Source of the DNA: Snodgrassella alvi_G
GTDB lineage: Bacteria > Pseudomonadota > Gammaproteobacteria > Burkholderiales > Neisseriaceae
Direction: 5' to 3'
DNA: 42,182 bases
NCBI GenBank assembly: GCA_946478525.1
Contig: CAMLCH010000021.1
Coordinates: forward strand, 1-42,182
Shown here: in pieces, positions 25,281-34,427 of the stretch
Position numbering within the stretch: position 1 is the stretch's first letter
How the letters are laid out: each line of letters opens with the position of its first letter
The notes under the pieces: generated by a model
What the model saw: only the letters and a program-made list of their open reading frames with translations
The model's database searches: none
What the model was told of the DNA's origin: nothing
Translations under genes and position numbers: made by a program

Positions 25281-25519
25281 TTATTTACCCTCGGCTAACC
25301 ACAGCCATTTATACACTTTTAGCATGCTGTTAATATGAGTAGAAATATGCTTAAAAACATTGCTCAAAAAATATATCGATAATACCAACTCTGCCAAAGG
25401 AAACTTTTCTGCAATTCTATTTACTAAAAACCAGTCAGTCTTAAATTAGATAAAAATAAAGTCAGTGCGATGATATTTGCCAATTTATCTAGTTTATCTA
25501 TGCACAGGTCACTGGTCTC
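25281..25519 (-). pseudogene. Remnant of an unidentified gene (possibly transposase-derived)
   Basis: Two minus-strand frames join with one shift near 25440. The first reads ETSDLCIDKLDKLANIIALT then LFLSNLR; the second reads TDWFLVNRIAEKFPLAELVL through KVYKWLWLAEGK, ending at TAA 25281-25283. The second frame is open for 54 codons. The first part is loosely reminiscent of the C-terminal region of IS4-type transposases, but I cannot confirm that. No start codon or intact end is visible. Confidence 0.4.
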
Positions 25520-25948
25520 AACTTAATTTAAATACCAAAATCATAAACAAATAAAAAAAACAAATACTATACCTATTAATTTTATTTATTGCGTTCCTAT
25601 ATGACTGGAATACAGTGGGAATTATGACCATCTACTTATCTATTTTTAACTTGAATTTAATTGGATTGACTGTAGACAAAATGATAAAATAGGTGCTTAA
25701 TTATAATATTAGGCTGTATAAAGGTTGCGTCTGTAATATAATTGCCTATTTACTAAAAGATTATTTAATTGAAGTTAGTACTGGCTGTTATTCACAGATT
25801 CAAAAATCAGGCTATCGTATACAAACTGCATAATCAGGGTGTAATACGACTGGTATATGCCTTAAAAGTGTTGTTAAATTAAAATTACGACATAATTTAT
25901 TTATAAAATTATGCAAAAATATTTGCTTTATCTTTATACTGATGAAAA
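25520..25948. other. Upstream region of hisG
   Basis: AT-rich and without open frames of note. TATACT at 25936-25941 lies too close to the hisG ATG to be its normal -10. No histidine leader peptide (a run of His codons) is visible, so a classical his attenuator is not supported. Confidence 0.4.
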
Positions 25949-26614
25949 ATGAATGCACAATTAACTATTGCATTATCGAAAGGAAGAATTTACGAAGAGA
26001 CTCTGCCGTTACTGGCAGCAGCGGGCATTCATGCAACTGAAGAACCGGATAAGTCACGTAAATTAATTATTAAAACAAATCACGACAATATCCGCCTTAT
26101 TATTGTTCGTGCTACTGATGTTCCTACCTATGTTCAATATGGTGCTGCAGATTTAGGCATTGCCGGCAAAGATGTGTTAATTGAACATAATGGTAAAGGC
26201 TTATATCAGCCACTGGACTTACATATTGCTAATTGTCGGATGATGGTCGCGGTCCGCAAAGGTTTTAATTATGCTTCTGCTTCACAACCGGGTTGTCGAT
26301 TACGTGTTGCTACCAAATATCCTAATATTGCCGCAGAACATTTTGCTAACAAAGGTGTTCACGTTGATGTGATTAAATTGTATGGTTCTATGGAACTAGC
26401 CCCGTTAGTGGGTCTTTGCGATGCTATTGTTGATCTGGTGTCCAGTGGAAACACATTGAAAGCGAATAATCTGGAAGCTGTCGAACACATAATTGATATT
26501 TCTAGTCGTCTGGTGGTGAATAAAGCAGCATTAAAACTTAAATATGCCATCATGCAGCCCATTATAGATACTTTTGCCAAATTAACTCATTTACATTTGA
26601 ATAATTTAATATAA
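25949..26614 (+). CDS. hisG: HisG, ATP phosphoribosyltransferase, short form
   Basis: HisG joins ATP and PRPP in the first, feedback-controlled step of histidine synthesis. The 221 aa product is the short form, lacking the C-terminal regulatory domain, and in known cases this form needs HisZ as regulatory partner. Conserved stretches are the opening LTIALSKGRIYEETLPLL, AADLGIAGKDVLIE and the PRPP-binding loop DAIVDLVSSGNTLKAN near the C-terminus. The next gene begins 17 bases later in the same direction. Confidence 0.94.
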   Translation: MNAQLTIALSKGRIYEETLPLLAAAGIHATEEPDKSRKLIIKTNHDNIRLIIVRATDVPTYVQYGAADLGIAGKDVLIEHNGKGLYQPLDLHIANCRMMVAVRKGFNYASASQPGCRLRVATKYPNIAAEHFANKGVHVDVIKLYGSMELAPLVGLCDAIVDLVSSGNTLKANNLEAVEHIIDISSRLVVNKAALKLKYAIMQPIIDTFAKLTHLHLNNLI

Positions 26615-26631
26615 CAACAGGAAACCTATTT

Positions 26632-28107
26632 ATGACTACTGAAAACTCAGCAAAGCTGGTGGTACTGATAGATGCTGATAATGCATCCGCAAGTATTATC
26701 GAATCTTTATTGGAAGAAATTGCCAAATATGGTATTGCCAGTGTTAAACGTATTTATGGCGACTGGAGTACCGGTTTATCTAAATGGAAAGATGCTTTAC
26801 TACCGCATGCCATCACTCCAGTACAACAATTTGCCTATACCAAAGGTAAAAATGCCACTGATATGGCAATGGTCATTGATGCGATGGATTTACTTTACAG
26901 TAACACCTTTGATGGTTTCTGTATTGTATCCAGTGATAGTGATTTTACTCGCCTAGCCTCTCGTATTCGTGAAAGCGGTCTGACCGTATATGGTTTTGGT
27001 CAGAAAAAAACCCCAGAATCTTTCCGCAAAGCCTGTGATAAATTTATTTATACTGAAAATTTACTTAGTCACACCGCAGTAGAAATCTGCGAAGATAAAG
27101 CGCAGGCTCCTATTTTCCATACCAAACGTAAATCCGCCGCTGAGTTGAAACAGGATACGGCATTGATGAATTTATTCCGCAATGCGGTAAAAGAACATGC
27201 CGATGATGAAGGCTGGACTTCTCTAGGCGTAGTGGGACAATATATCAATAAGGTTAATTCAGATTTTGATGCCCGTAATTATGGATATACAAAATTATCT
27301 TATTTGATTAATGCCATGGATATATTTGAAACACAAATGCATGGTAATCATTTATGGTTGCGTTTGAAAAAACGCAATAATGGTTTTATTAATAAACCAG
27401 AAAATAAACCCTTTACCCCAATAGCAGAATCTATTGACCAACATGACGACACTCCACTGGTCATTACTATTCCAGCAGTCACAACAGAAATGCCACAGGA
27501 AAAAATCAGTGTTACTATTGAACCAGAAGAAAAGAAACCGGTACTGGTTCAGGTAGAAACTCAAGTAACTGATTACGGTAACGGCTATGATTACAATAAA
27601 GCTGGCCAAACCAAACGCGGTCGCGGTCGTCCACGTAAAACTACTTTCGATAGCATGAATAAACAACCAGACAGCGGTCGTGGTCGTGGTCGTCCTGCCA
27701 AAAATAGTTTTAATAGTACACGCAGTAATAAATCTAATCGCTCTGGTGGTGAAATTTCCAGTCAGCATCACTGGAACCGACTGGTACCCATGGTACAAAA
27801 AGCCATTGAACGCACCTGTGATATTGAAGGCTGGGCAACAGTAAGTTCTGTAGCCCGAGAACTGGTTACCAGTGAAGGTGGCTTTAATGCCCGTGATTAT
27901 GGTTTTGATAATGCGAACAATGCAATTACGGCCATTAACAATGAATGGGTTGACAGTCGTAAAGCTGGGCGTGGTTTACGTGTACGTGTAGTTAAACCCT
28001 ACGATGTCGAAGTCGACGGTAATACTATTCCAGCACACGAGCTGGCAGCCAAAACTCAGGTAAACACTACCGATGTGGACGACGATAACTTTGGTAATAG
28101 CATTTAA
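26632..28107 (+). CDS. NYN-domain protein with two LOTUS (OST-HTH)-type domains and AT-hook-like linker
   Basis: This 491 aa protein starts with a NYN (PIN-like) domain at about 8-145: LVVLIDADN with Asp14 and Asp16, Asp77 in KNATDMAMVIDAMD, and the SDSDF motif with Asp102 and Asp104. These are the acidic residues of PIN-fold ribonucleases. A first OST-HTH/LOTUS-like domain follows (about 167-245, with GWTSLGVVGQYINK and DFDARNYGYTKLSYLI) and a second near the C-terminus (about 375-455, with GWATVSSVARELV and FNARDYGF). The low-complexity linker carries RGRGRPRK and RGRGRPAK, AT-hook-like basic motifs. Likely an RNA-processing or regulatory protein. It lies between hisG and hisD. Confidence 0.85.
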   Translation: MTTENSAKLVVLIDADNASASIIESLLEEIAKYGIASVKRIYGDWSTGLSKWKDALLPHAITPVQQFAYTKGKNATDMAMVIDAMDLLYSNTFDGFCIVSSDSDFTRLASRIRESGLTVYGFGQKKTPESFRKACDKFIYTENLLSHTAVEICEDKAQAPIFHTKRKSAAELKQDTALMNLFRNAVKEHADDEGWTSLGVVGQYINKVNSDFDARNYGYTKLSYLINAMDIFETQMHGNHLWLRLKKRNNGFINKPENKPFTPIAESIDQHDDTPLVITIPAVTTEMPQEKISVTIEPEEKKPVLVQVETQVTDYGNGYDYNKAGQTKRGRGRPRKTTFDSMNKQPDSGRGRGRPAKNSFNSTRSNKSNRSGGEISSQHHWNRLVPMVQKAIERTCDIEGWATVSSVARELVTSEGGFNARDYGFDNANNAITAINNEWVDSRKAGRGLRVRVVKPYDVEVDGNTIPAHELAAKTQVNTTDVDDDNFGNSI

Positions 28108-28154
28108 TCTAATTTTCTGGACGGGTGTAGTGCTTACACTTGCTGTACAACGGT

Positions 28155-29444
28155 ATGAGATATATTTCCAGTCAGGACGCTGATTTTCACGAACAATTGG
28201 AAGTTTTACAGGCATTTGAAACGGCTCAGGATCCGCAAGTGGATGCAATCGTTGCCACAATCTGTGCCGATGTACAGCGACGTGGTGATGCGGCAGTAAT
28301 TGAATATACCAATCGGTTTGATCAGACTCAGGCTCATACTATGAATGAGTTGATGCTGACTCAGGCTGATCTGGCTACGGCCTTTAATCGTTTACCTGCT
28401 CAGGTGCAAACAGCACTGACAAAAGCAGCAGCACGCATTAAAAGCTATCACCAGCACCAGAAACAGGATTCTTGGAGTTATGTAGACGAAACCGGCACCT
28501 TATTAGGTCAGCAAATTACCGCTCTTGATCGAGTTGGTATTTACGTTCCGGGCGGTAAAGCTGCATACCCCAGTTCGGTTATGATGAATGCGATCCCGGC
28601 ACATGTTGCTGGAGTAGCTGAAATTATTATGGTCGTGCCCATGCCTCACGGTGGGCGCAACGATATTGTACTGGCAGCAGCCTATGTAGCCGGAGTGACT
28701 CAGATCTTTACGATTGGTGGCGCGCAGGCAATAGCTGCCCTAGCCTATGGCACTGAATCTATTCCAGCAGTAGACAAAATTACCGGTCCGGGCAATGCCT
28801 ATGTTGCTGCAGCCAAAAGAAAGGTTTTCGGTGTCGTCGGTATTGATATGGTTGCCGGTCCAAGTGAAATTTTGGTTATTGCTGATGGCAGCACACCGGC
28901 CAAATGGGTTGCCATGGACTTATTTAGTCAGGCTGAACATGATGAGATTGCTCAGGCCATTCTGATCACTACCGATGCAAACTACGCGCACGAAGTTGAA
29001 AAGCAGATGCAAAGCTTACTGGCTGATATGCCGAGAAAAGCCATTATTGAGGCCTCTTTAAGTAATCGTGGTGCCATTATCCTAGTACAGAATTTGGATG
29101 AAGCCTGTCAGATTGCCAACTTTCTGGCTCCAGAACATTTGGAATTATCAGTGGAACATGCGCAGCTATGGCAGACAAAAATTCGTCATGCCGGTGCTAT
29201 TTTTATGGGTTCTTATACCAGTGAAAGTCTGGGAGATTATTGTGCCGGCCCCAATCATGTTTTACCGACCAGTCGTACCGCACGTTTTGCTTCACCACTG
29301 GGCGTATATGATTTTCAAAAACGCAGTAGTCTGATTCAGGTATCTGCCCAGGGCGCCCATGACTTAGGGGAAATTGCCAGCATTCTGGCACATGGTGAAG
29401 GTTTGACCGCGCACGCACGTGCAGCAGAATTACGCATGAAATAA
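28155..29444 (+). CDS. hisD: HisD, histidinol dehydrogenase
   Basis: HisD oxidises L-histidinol to L-histidine in two NAD-dependent steps using zinc. I place the start at ATG 28155 (429 aa, MRYISSQDADFHEQ), because the TTG 15 bases earlier is not needed for the family length. Signatures are VGIYVPGGKAAYPSSVMMNA, the KITGPGNAYVAAAKR loop, DLFSQAEHDE (zinc Gln and His) and the C-terminal HVLPTSRTARFASPLGVYDF. It follows the NYN gene by 47 bases and ends at a strong terminator. Confidence 0.95.
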   Translation: MRYISSQDADFHEQLEVLQAFETAQDPQVDAIVATICADVQRRGDAAVIEYTNRFDQTQAHTMNELMLTQADLATAFNRLPAQVQTALTKAAARIKSYHQHQKQDSWSYVDETGTLLGQQITALDRVGIYVPGGKAAYPSSVMMNAIPAHVAGVAEIIMVVPMPHGGRNDIVLAAAYVAGVTQIFTIGGAQAIAALAYGTESIPAVDKITGPGNAYVAAAKRKVFGVVGIDMVAGPSEILVIADGSTPAKWVAMDLFSQAEHDEIAQAILITTDANYAHEVEKQMQSLLADMPRKAIIEASLSNRGAIILVQNLDEACQIANFLAPEHLELSVEHAQLWQTKIRHAGAIFMGSYTSESLGDYCAGPNHVLPTSRTARFASPLGVYDFQKRSSLIQVSAQGAHDLGEIASILAHGEGLTAHARAAELRMK

Positions 29445-29461
29445 AAAAGATTGTGATTATT

Positions 29462-29496
29462 AATGCCAATGCTATTAACATGCATTGGCATTTTTA
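29462..29496 (+). terminator. Intrinsic terminator after hisD
   Basis: A perfect 11-bp stem AATGCCAATGC/GCATTGGCATT with a 9-base loop, followed by TTT, 17 bases after hisD. Confidence 0.85.
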
Positions 29497-29832
29497 TTGA
29501 TGTTTATCCAGTAGATATATTATTTTGACTGATAAGAATTTACCGATTACACCGTATAGTTTGCAACATACTATTGTCATGTATCAATCCCAATGAATAA
29601 CATAATTAGTGTTTTCAACACATGTTTGCGCAACAAATAATCTAGCTGTATGAATAACAAACTTATTTTTATAAATTCTTCATCTATATGATTATGACTA
29701 ATTATACAAATTTGATAAAAATCATATTGTAAATTATTGATCTTAGGTAAATTTTATTTTTTTCTACCACAATCTGATCATTGAGAATTATACTTAACCT
29801 GACTAACCAAATTTTGTGGTAAGGAGTAGAGA
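29497..29832. other. Upstream region of the VOC gene
   Basis: AT-rich, no ORF. It ends with an 8-bp inverted repeat, TACCACAA (29765-29772) and TTGTGGTA (29814-29821), around a TATACT (29789-29794) that could be a -10. The second arm abuts the ribosome-binding site AAGGAG, so the pair could be an operator or an RNA stem that influences translation. Confidence 0.4.
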
Positions 29833-30219
29833 ATGCACATAAAAAGACTGGATCATCTGGTATTAACGGTTAAAGACATTCAGGCATCCTGTGCCTTTTA
29901 TGCCGGAGTTTTGGGTATGCAAGTTAATACCTTTGCAGATAATCGTACTGCATTACATTTTGGCCAGATGAAAATTAACCTACATCAGCAGGGGCATGAA
30001 TTTGAACCCAAAGCCAAGTATCCCACTCCGGGTTCGGCAGATTTATGTTTTATTGTCGAACAATCACTGGATGAAGTAATGGCTATTTTACAGCAACATA
30101 ATATCCCTGTAGAACAGCAGCCCTCCACCAGAACTGGCGCTTGTGGAAAAATCAATTCCATATACATTCGTGATCCGGATAATAATTTAATTGAACTGGC
30201 AAATTACCCAGATAAATAA
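29833..30219 (+). CDS. VOC-family (glyoxalase/bleomycin-resistance fold) protein
   Basis: This 128 aa protein has a single VOC fold made of two beta-alpha-beta-beta-beta units. The start LDHLVLTVKDIQASCAFYAG places a metal-binding His at residue 8. The C-terminal IRDPDNNLIELANY supplies a Glu ligand near residue 122. It resembles the small STM3117/YwkD-like group annotated as virulence or dioxygenase-like proteins; the reaction is unknown. AAGGAG lies 7 bases before ATG 29833. It stands alone between two intergenic regions. Confidence 0.85.
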   Translation: MHIKRLDHLVLTVKDIQASCAFYAGVLGMQVNTFADNRTALHFGQMKINLHQQGHEFEPKAKYPTPGSADLCFIVEQSLDEVMAILQQHNIPVEQQPSTRTGACGKINSIYIRDPDNNLIELANYPDK

Positions 30220-30307
30220 CCACTGATTGACATTGATTTCTCGATACCATCGCCACCGGTTACTGCTAATACAATATTAATTGTTAATCGGTATTTGCAG
30301 AAAATAG

Positions 30308-30646
30308 ATGATCGTCAAAAATAATAGATTTCCATGCAGAGGAGATGATTTTTTACCTGCGCAAATTTATCTGCATTACCAAGACGAATTTGTTTTAAGA
30401 GAGGGTTGTATCGTTGGCTTATTATTTCTCTGCTTTAATGGCGGATCGAACTTCCTGTTTAGGCTAAAAAATTATATGCCTATTATCTGCCAAAATATTG
30501 CTGTGCTTTTCCTGATCATCTTAATTATAGCCAGAAAAAGCAAAAAATTGATTTTTACTGAACCTCAATCGTTAAATCTGAACCGGCAGGATCGTTGGAA
30601 CAACGACCAGAACTGCCTGCATATGTACCATCTGAACATTTTATAG
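30308..30646 (+). CDS. Doubtful ORF, possibly a remnant
   Basis: A 112-codon frame with one hydrophobic stretch (about residues 58-75, ICQNIAVLFLIILIIA), no good ribosome-binding site, and a 3' end lying antisense to the better-supported lipoprotein gene. Its length in AT-rich DNA is notable, so the first part may be debris of a membrane-protein gene. Confidence 0.2.
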   Translation: MIVKNNRFPCRGDDFLPAQIYLHYQDEFVLREGCIVGLLFLCFNGGSNFLFRLKNYMPIICQNIAVLFLIILIIARKSKKLIFTEPQSLNLNRQDRWNNDQNCLHMYHLNIL

Positions 30647-30746
30647 AATAACCGATACGATGACGATCATGATGGTCATCGCTGGCACAACCTGCTACAG
30701 CAAAGATGTTGCATAATAATATCCCTACTAGTAAATTTTTTTTCAT
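30555..30746 (-). CDS. Small lipoprotein
   Basis: A 63 aa protein with a type II signal peptide: MKKN, hydrophobic core to residue 18, and lipobox VAGC with the lipidated Cys20. The mature part is short and hydrophilic with a His/Asp cluster (DDHHDRHR). It also has a Cys37-Cys49 pair in KCSDGTYAGSSGRCSN, recalling the C-x-D-G-T-Y pattern of DUF3761-type small proteins. A strong GGGAGG ribosome-binding site lies 5 bases before the ATG, the best support that it is real. Function unknown. Confidence 0.75.
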   Translation of the reverse strand: MKKNLLVGILLCNIFAVAGCASDDHHDRHRIGYSIKCSDGTYAGSSGRCSNDPAGSDLTIEVQ

Positions 30747-31118
30747 ATAACCTCCCTGAATAGAATCTGTATTTGTTACGGTTACGAGACTGGTCTCTAT
30801 TTAACCATTTTTATTATAGGCTTTCTGGATTCAAAAAAACAGTTGAATTTATGCTAATAAATTATTGATTAAAATCTTTTAGGTTTGGTTCAAAGCAAAG
30901 TTATATTTATTCAGTCAATAAATTCAATAAGAGTGTCATGGATAAGAAAAATAAGTAATTATTGACCATTTTAATTGATAATTTGCAGAATATTGTTATT
31001 TTTATGTTTTTTATTCAGTTAATAATTTGATAATATTATTTTTTAATTTCATTTGTACATTGAATAACCATTTAAAATACGGCTAACTGAGACTTTAAAC
31101 AGAACTTAGTATATAGAT
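30747..31118. other. AT-rich stretch upstream of the lipoprotein gene
   Basis: Holds the lipoprotein leader and a small dyad GAGAC-TG-GTCTC near 30786-30797 that may lie in its promoter. Otherwise nothing is recognisable. Confidence 0.35.
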
Positions 31119-31153
31119 GGCGTTGAGGAAAGCATACCGCCTTCCTCAACGCC
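31119..31153 (-). terminator. 12-bp hairpin after purB, without T-tract
   Basis: Arms GGCGTTGAGGAA (31119-31130) and TTCCTCAACGCC (31142-31153), perfect, with an 11-base loop, 15 bases after the purB stop. The stem is strong, but the sequence after it on the minus strand is ATCTATATAC rather than a T-run. It is likely the 3' end or a stabilising hairpin of the purB mRNA. Confidence 0.55.
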
Positions 31154-31167
31154 TATTGATTATGACT

Positions 31168-32538
31168 TTAGATTCGCTCTGCCAGCTGCTGAGCCTTACC
31201 CAGATATAAAGCCGGAGTAAGCGCTAGCAACTGCGCTTTAGCTTCATCAGGAATGGTCAGCTGAGCGATAAACATTTGTAAATGCTCAGGAGTAATCCCG
31301 TGTTTACCTCGGGTGAGCTCTTTTAATTGTTCATAAGGATTTGCCACACCATAGCGACGCATTACTGTTTGGATCGGTTCTGCCAGTAATTCCCACGTCG
31401 CCTCCAAATCTGCTGCAAAGGCAGCTGGATTGACTTCCAGCTTATGCAATCCACGCAAATGTGCAGTTAGTCCCAATATGGTATAGCCAAATCCTACTCC
31501 CATATTACGCAGAACGGTGCTATCAGTCAGATCACGCTGCCAACGTGATACCGGTAATTTTTCTGCCAGAAAACCTAAAACAGCATTGGCCATACCCAGA
31601 TTACCCTCGGAATTTTCGAAATCAATCGGATTGACTTTATGTGGCATAGTAGAAGAACCAACCTCACCAGCTTTCACTTTCTGTTTGAAATAGCCAATCG
31701 AGATATAACCCCAAAGATCGCGGTTAAAATCAATCAAAATGGTATTGATGCGACTGATATTTTGGAAAAACTCAGCCATATAATCATGTGGCTCTATCTG
31801 GATAGTATAAGGATTGAAGGTCAGACCAAGATTATATTCTACAAAGCGACGGCAATGGGCTTCCCAGTCGACTTCAGGATAGGCGACTAAATGAGCATTA
31901 TAATTGCCCACTGCCCCATTGATTTTGCCAAGAAATTGTTGTTGCTGTAGCAATTTAAGTTGCCGCTGTAACCGTGAAATGATATTGGCTATTTCTTTTC
32001 CCAAAGTACTGGGTGTCGCAGCCTGACCATGCGTCCGACACATCATTGGTAAGGCTGCATGGGTATGAGCCAGATCACGTAATACTGTAACTAACTGGTT
32101 TAATTTAGGTAACAACACTTCTTCCTTAGCCTGTTTCAGCATCAATGCATGCGATAAATTATTGATATCTTCGCTAGTACAGGCAAAATGGATAAACTCA
32201 CTCACTGCCATCACTTCTGGAACCTGAGCTAAACGCTGTTTTAACCAATATTCTATGGCTTTAACGTCGTGATTAGTTGTTACCTCAATAGCTTTAACCG
32301 CTTGCGCATCTGCTAATGAAAAGTTGGCAATGACTTGATCAATTTCATGTATGGTAGCGCTACTGAATGGTGGTACTTCACGGATAGCAGGTTCGGCAGC
32401 CAATGCTTTTAACCAGCCCAGTTCAACTTGTATGCGCGCGCGCATCAAACCATATTCAGAAAAAATCGGACGCAACTGGGCAACTGCCTGAGCATAACGA
32501 CCATCCAGGGGTGATAAGGCAAATAAGTGATCTATCAT
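31168..32538 (-). CDS. purB: PurB, adenylosuccinate lyase
   Basis: PurB splits fumarate from SAICAR and from adenylosuccinate, so it acts twice in purine synthesis. The 456 aa protein is of the E. coli-type length. It shows TSEDINNLSHALM (active-site His region), the CRTHGQAATPSTLGKEIAN stretch with the general-acid His, and the fumarase/lyase signature GSSTMPHKVNPIDFENSEGN with the catalytic Ser loop. It is monocistronic. The upstream 670-base gap contains a candidate structured element. Confidence 0.95.
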   Translation of the reverse strand: MIDHLFALSPLDGRYAQAVAQLRPIFSEYGLMRARIQVELGWLKALAAEPAIREVPPFSSATIHEIDQVIANFSLADAQAVKAIEVTTNHDVKAIEYWLKQRLAQVPEVMAVSEFIHFACTSEDINNLSHALMLKQAKEEVLLPKLNQLVTVLRDLAHTHAALPMMCRTHGQAATPSTLGKEIANIISRLQRQLKLLQQQQFLGKINGAVGNYNAHLVAYPEVDWEAHCRRFVEYNLGLTFNPYTIQIEPHDYMAEFFQNISRINTILIDFNRDLWGYISIGYFKQKVKAGEVGSSTMPHKVNPIDFENSEGNLGMANAVLGFLAEKLPVSRWQRDLTDSTVLRNMGVGFGYTILGLTAHLRGLHKLEVNPAAFAADLEATWELLAEPIQTVMRRYGVANPYEQLKELTRGKHGITPEHLQMFIAQLTIPDEAKAQLLALTPALYLGKAQQLAERI

Positions 32539-33161
32539 ATTGAATCTATTTCCAGAAGAATAAAAGACGAAATTCGGTTAATCAGTAAAACGCTTTATTG
32601 TAAATAATAGTTAGGGTATTTAGGTTCTCAGCTAGTCAATCTAAGTTGAAATGCAGTATCTGTTTAGCATTAATCATCTGCTACATATTATTAGTTTACT
32701 TGTCTAATGACTTGAGGCGTACTCCACCATAGGGCTGTAGGTATGGGATTACCTCATAATACAAATCAACTACGAGCCAACAACAATTATCGCTCGGAAC
32801 TCTACCTTTACACACAATAATTGAATAAATGCATATTTATCAATCATAACAAATACAAGTGGCTGTATTCTCAACTCAGCCAATCTTGATATTCTATCTT
32901 GTTCGTAACAATTTTTTTACCACTATTAGTGGCAATATCAATATGGTTAGCAGAAAAGGAATGTTTTTTTAGAAAATACTTTTCTTTTCTTATACCCTTC
33001 TGAAAATTATCAACTCGTTTGAACATCAATTGATAAACAAAATTTGCTCACAATGGCAGTAAGAATTCACTTTGTTTATCCTAATACTCAATATTGATCA
33101 GAAGCGGTTAGTTTGAAAAATAACAGCAAAGAAACTGGGAAAAGTTTCATCTTCTATTATC
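32539..33161. other. Long gap between prfB and purB with a possible remnant or structured element
   Basis: A minus-strand frame, 32696-32836, is open for 46 codons and reads like a protein end (VPSDNCCWLVVDLYYEVIPY, then LQPYGGVRLKSLDK). The same DNA can fold: GAGG (32714-32717) with CCTC (32752-32755), and inside it CCATA (32727-32731) with TATGG (32742-32746). Either a gene remnant or a folded leader element; I cannot decide. The rest is AT-rich and empty. Confidence 0.35.
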
Positions 33162-33191
33162 AATAAAGGCTGCCAGTTTCTGCTGGCAGCC
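33162..33191 (-). terminator. Terminator after prfB
   Basis: A 9-bp stem GGCTGCCAG/CTGGCAGCC with a 6-base loop, followed on the minus strand by TTTATTG, 16 bases after the prfB stop. The stem is strong but the tail is short. Confidence 0.65.
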
Positions 33192-33206
33192 TGTGCTCAT
33201 TGTCAA

Positions 33207-34311
33207 TTAAACTCCCTGTTTCAGGCTGGCCTCGATAAAACCATCCAGATCGCCATCCATAACTGCTTTGATGTTACCAACTTCATAACCAGTGCGTAAA
33301 TCCTTGATCCTAGAAGAATCAAACACATAAGAACGAATCTGATGCCCCCAGCCCACATCATCTTTGCTGGCCTCTAGATTCTGCTTTTCTTCATTGCGAC
33401 GTCGCATTTCCAGTTCAAACAGTTTCGCTTTGAGCATATTCATGGCTTCTTCACGGTTACGATGCTGAGAACGATCATTCTGACATTGCACAACAATACC
33501 TGTTGGTTCATGGGTAATTCGTACCGCGGAATCAGTTTTATTAATATGCTGACCACCGGCACCGGAAGCACGATAGGTATCTACTCGTAAATCCGCCGGG
33601 TTAATTTCCACTTCAAAACTATCATCAACTTCAGGATAAACAAATACTGAAGCAAAGGAGGTATGACGTTTATTGTTGGAGTCAAATGGTGAATAACGCA
33701 CTAAACGGTGAATACCGGTTTCCGTACGCAATAAACCATAAGCATATTCACCATCCAGCTTAATCGTGGCACGATTTACGCCGGCAATTTCGCCTTCATC
33801 TTCTTCGAGCACTTCTACTTTAAAGCCTTTACGCTCTGCATAACGGGTATACATACGCAGTAACATGCCGGCCCAGTCTTCGGCTTCGGTGCCACCGGCT
33901 CCAGCCACGATATCAATAAAGCAGTTATTCACATCCGCGGGTTGATTAAACATGCGCTTAAACTCCAACGCCGCCAGTTCTTCCTGCAGGGCACCGATAT
34001 CTGCTTCAACAGCCATAAAGCTATCTGCATCATTTTCATCTACAGCCATTTCCAGCAACATACGGCTGTCTTCTATACCATTATGTAAATGATCCAGAGT
34101 CAGTACTATACCTTCCAGTATTTTACGTTCTTTGCCAACTTCCTGCGCCTTTTTCGGGTCATTCCACAACTGGGGATCTTCTGACAATCCGATCACCTCT
34201 TCCAGACGATCCTTTTTACCAGCGTAGTCAAAGATACCCCCGTAAATCATTATTCCGACTTTGCATATCGTCCAGAATATTATTTAACTGATTAATGCGC
34301 TCCGCTTCCAT
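33207..34311 (-). CDS. prfB: PrfB, peptide chain release factor 2, with programmed +1 frameshift
   Basis: RF2 reads UGA and UAA stops. The frame starts at ATG 34311 (MEAERINQLNNILDDMQSRN) and runs 27 codons to CTT at 34233-34231, where TGA (34230-34228) follows. Skipping one T, translation continues GAC TAC from 34229 to the stop at 33207, giving 367 aa, the normal RF2 length. A GGGGG at 34240-34236 just before TATCTTTGAC is the internal Shine-Dalgarno-like stimulator. The SPF stop-codon-recognition motif (RYSPFDSNNKRHTS) and the catalytic GGQ loop (GAGGQHINKTDSAVR) are intact. Low RF2 favours frameshifting, so the factor controls its own level. Confidence 0.96.
34227..34240 (-). promoter_or_regulatory. 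prfB recoding site (CTT TGA C with upstream GGGGG)
   Basis: Minus strand GGGGGTATCTTTGAC region: anti-SD-pairing G-run, then the slippery CTT, the in-frame TGA and a following C. This is the classical arrangement of bacterial prfB autoregulation. Confidence 0.95.
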
Positions 34312-34427
34312 ATTATTCTCTTCAGCCAGATATTTAAAAAATAGACAGGTATTATAACAGAGTCTTATATAGCAATCAGACCGCATCATAGCGGCCTGAT
34401 AAGTTTTAAAAGATTAATTTTGCACAG

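Noticed and set aside
25549..25948. Histidine attenuator upstream of hisG
   Set aside because: There is no short frame with consecutive His codons and no terminator hairpin before hisG.
27352..27798. 148-codon minus-strand frame inside the NYN gene
   Set aside because: It is antisense to a coding region with clear domains; the low-complexity TTT-rich product is a shadow.
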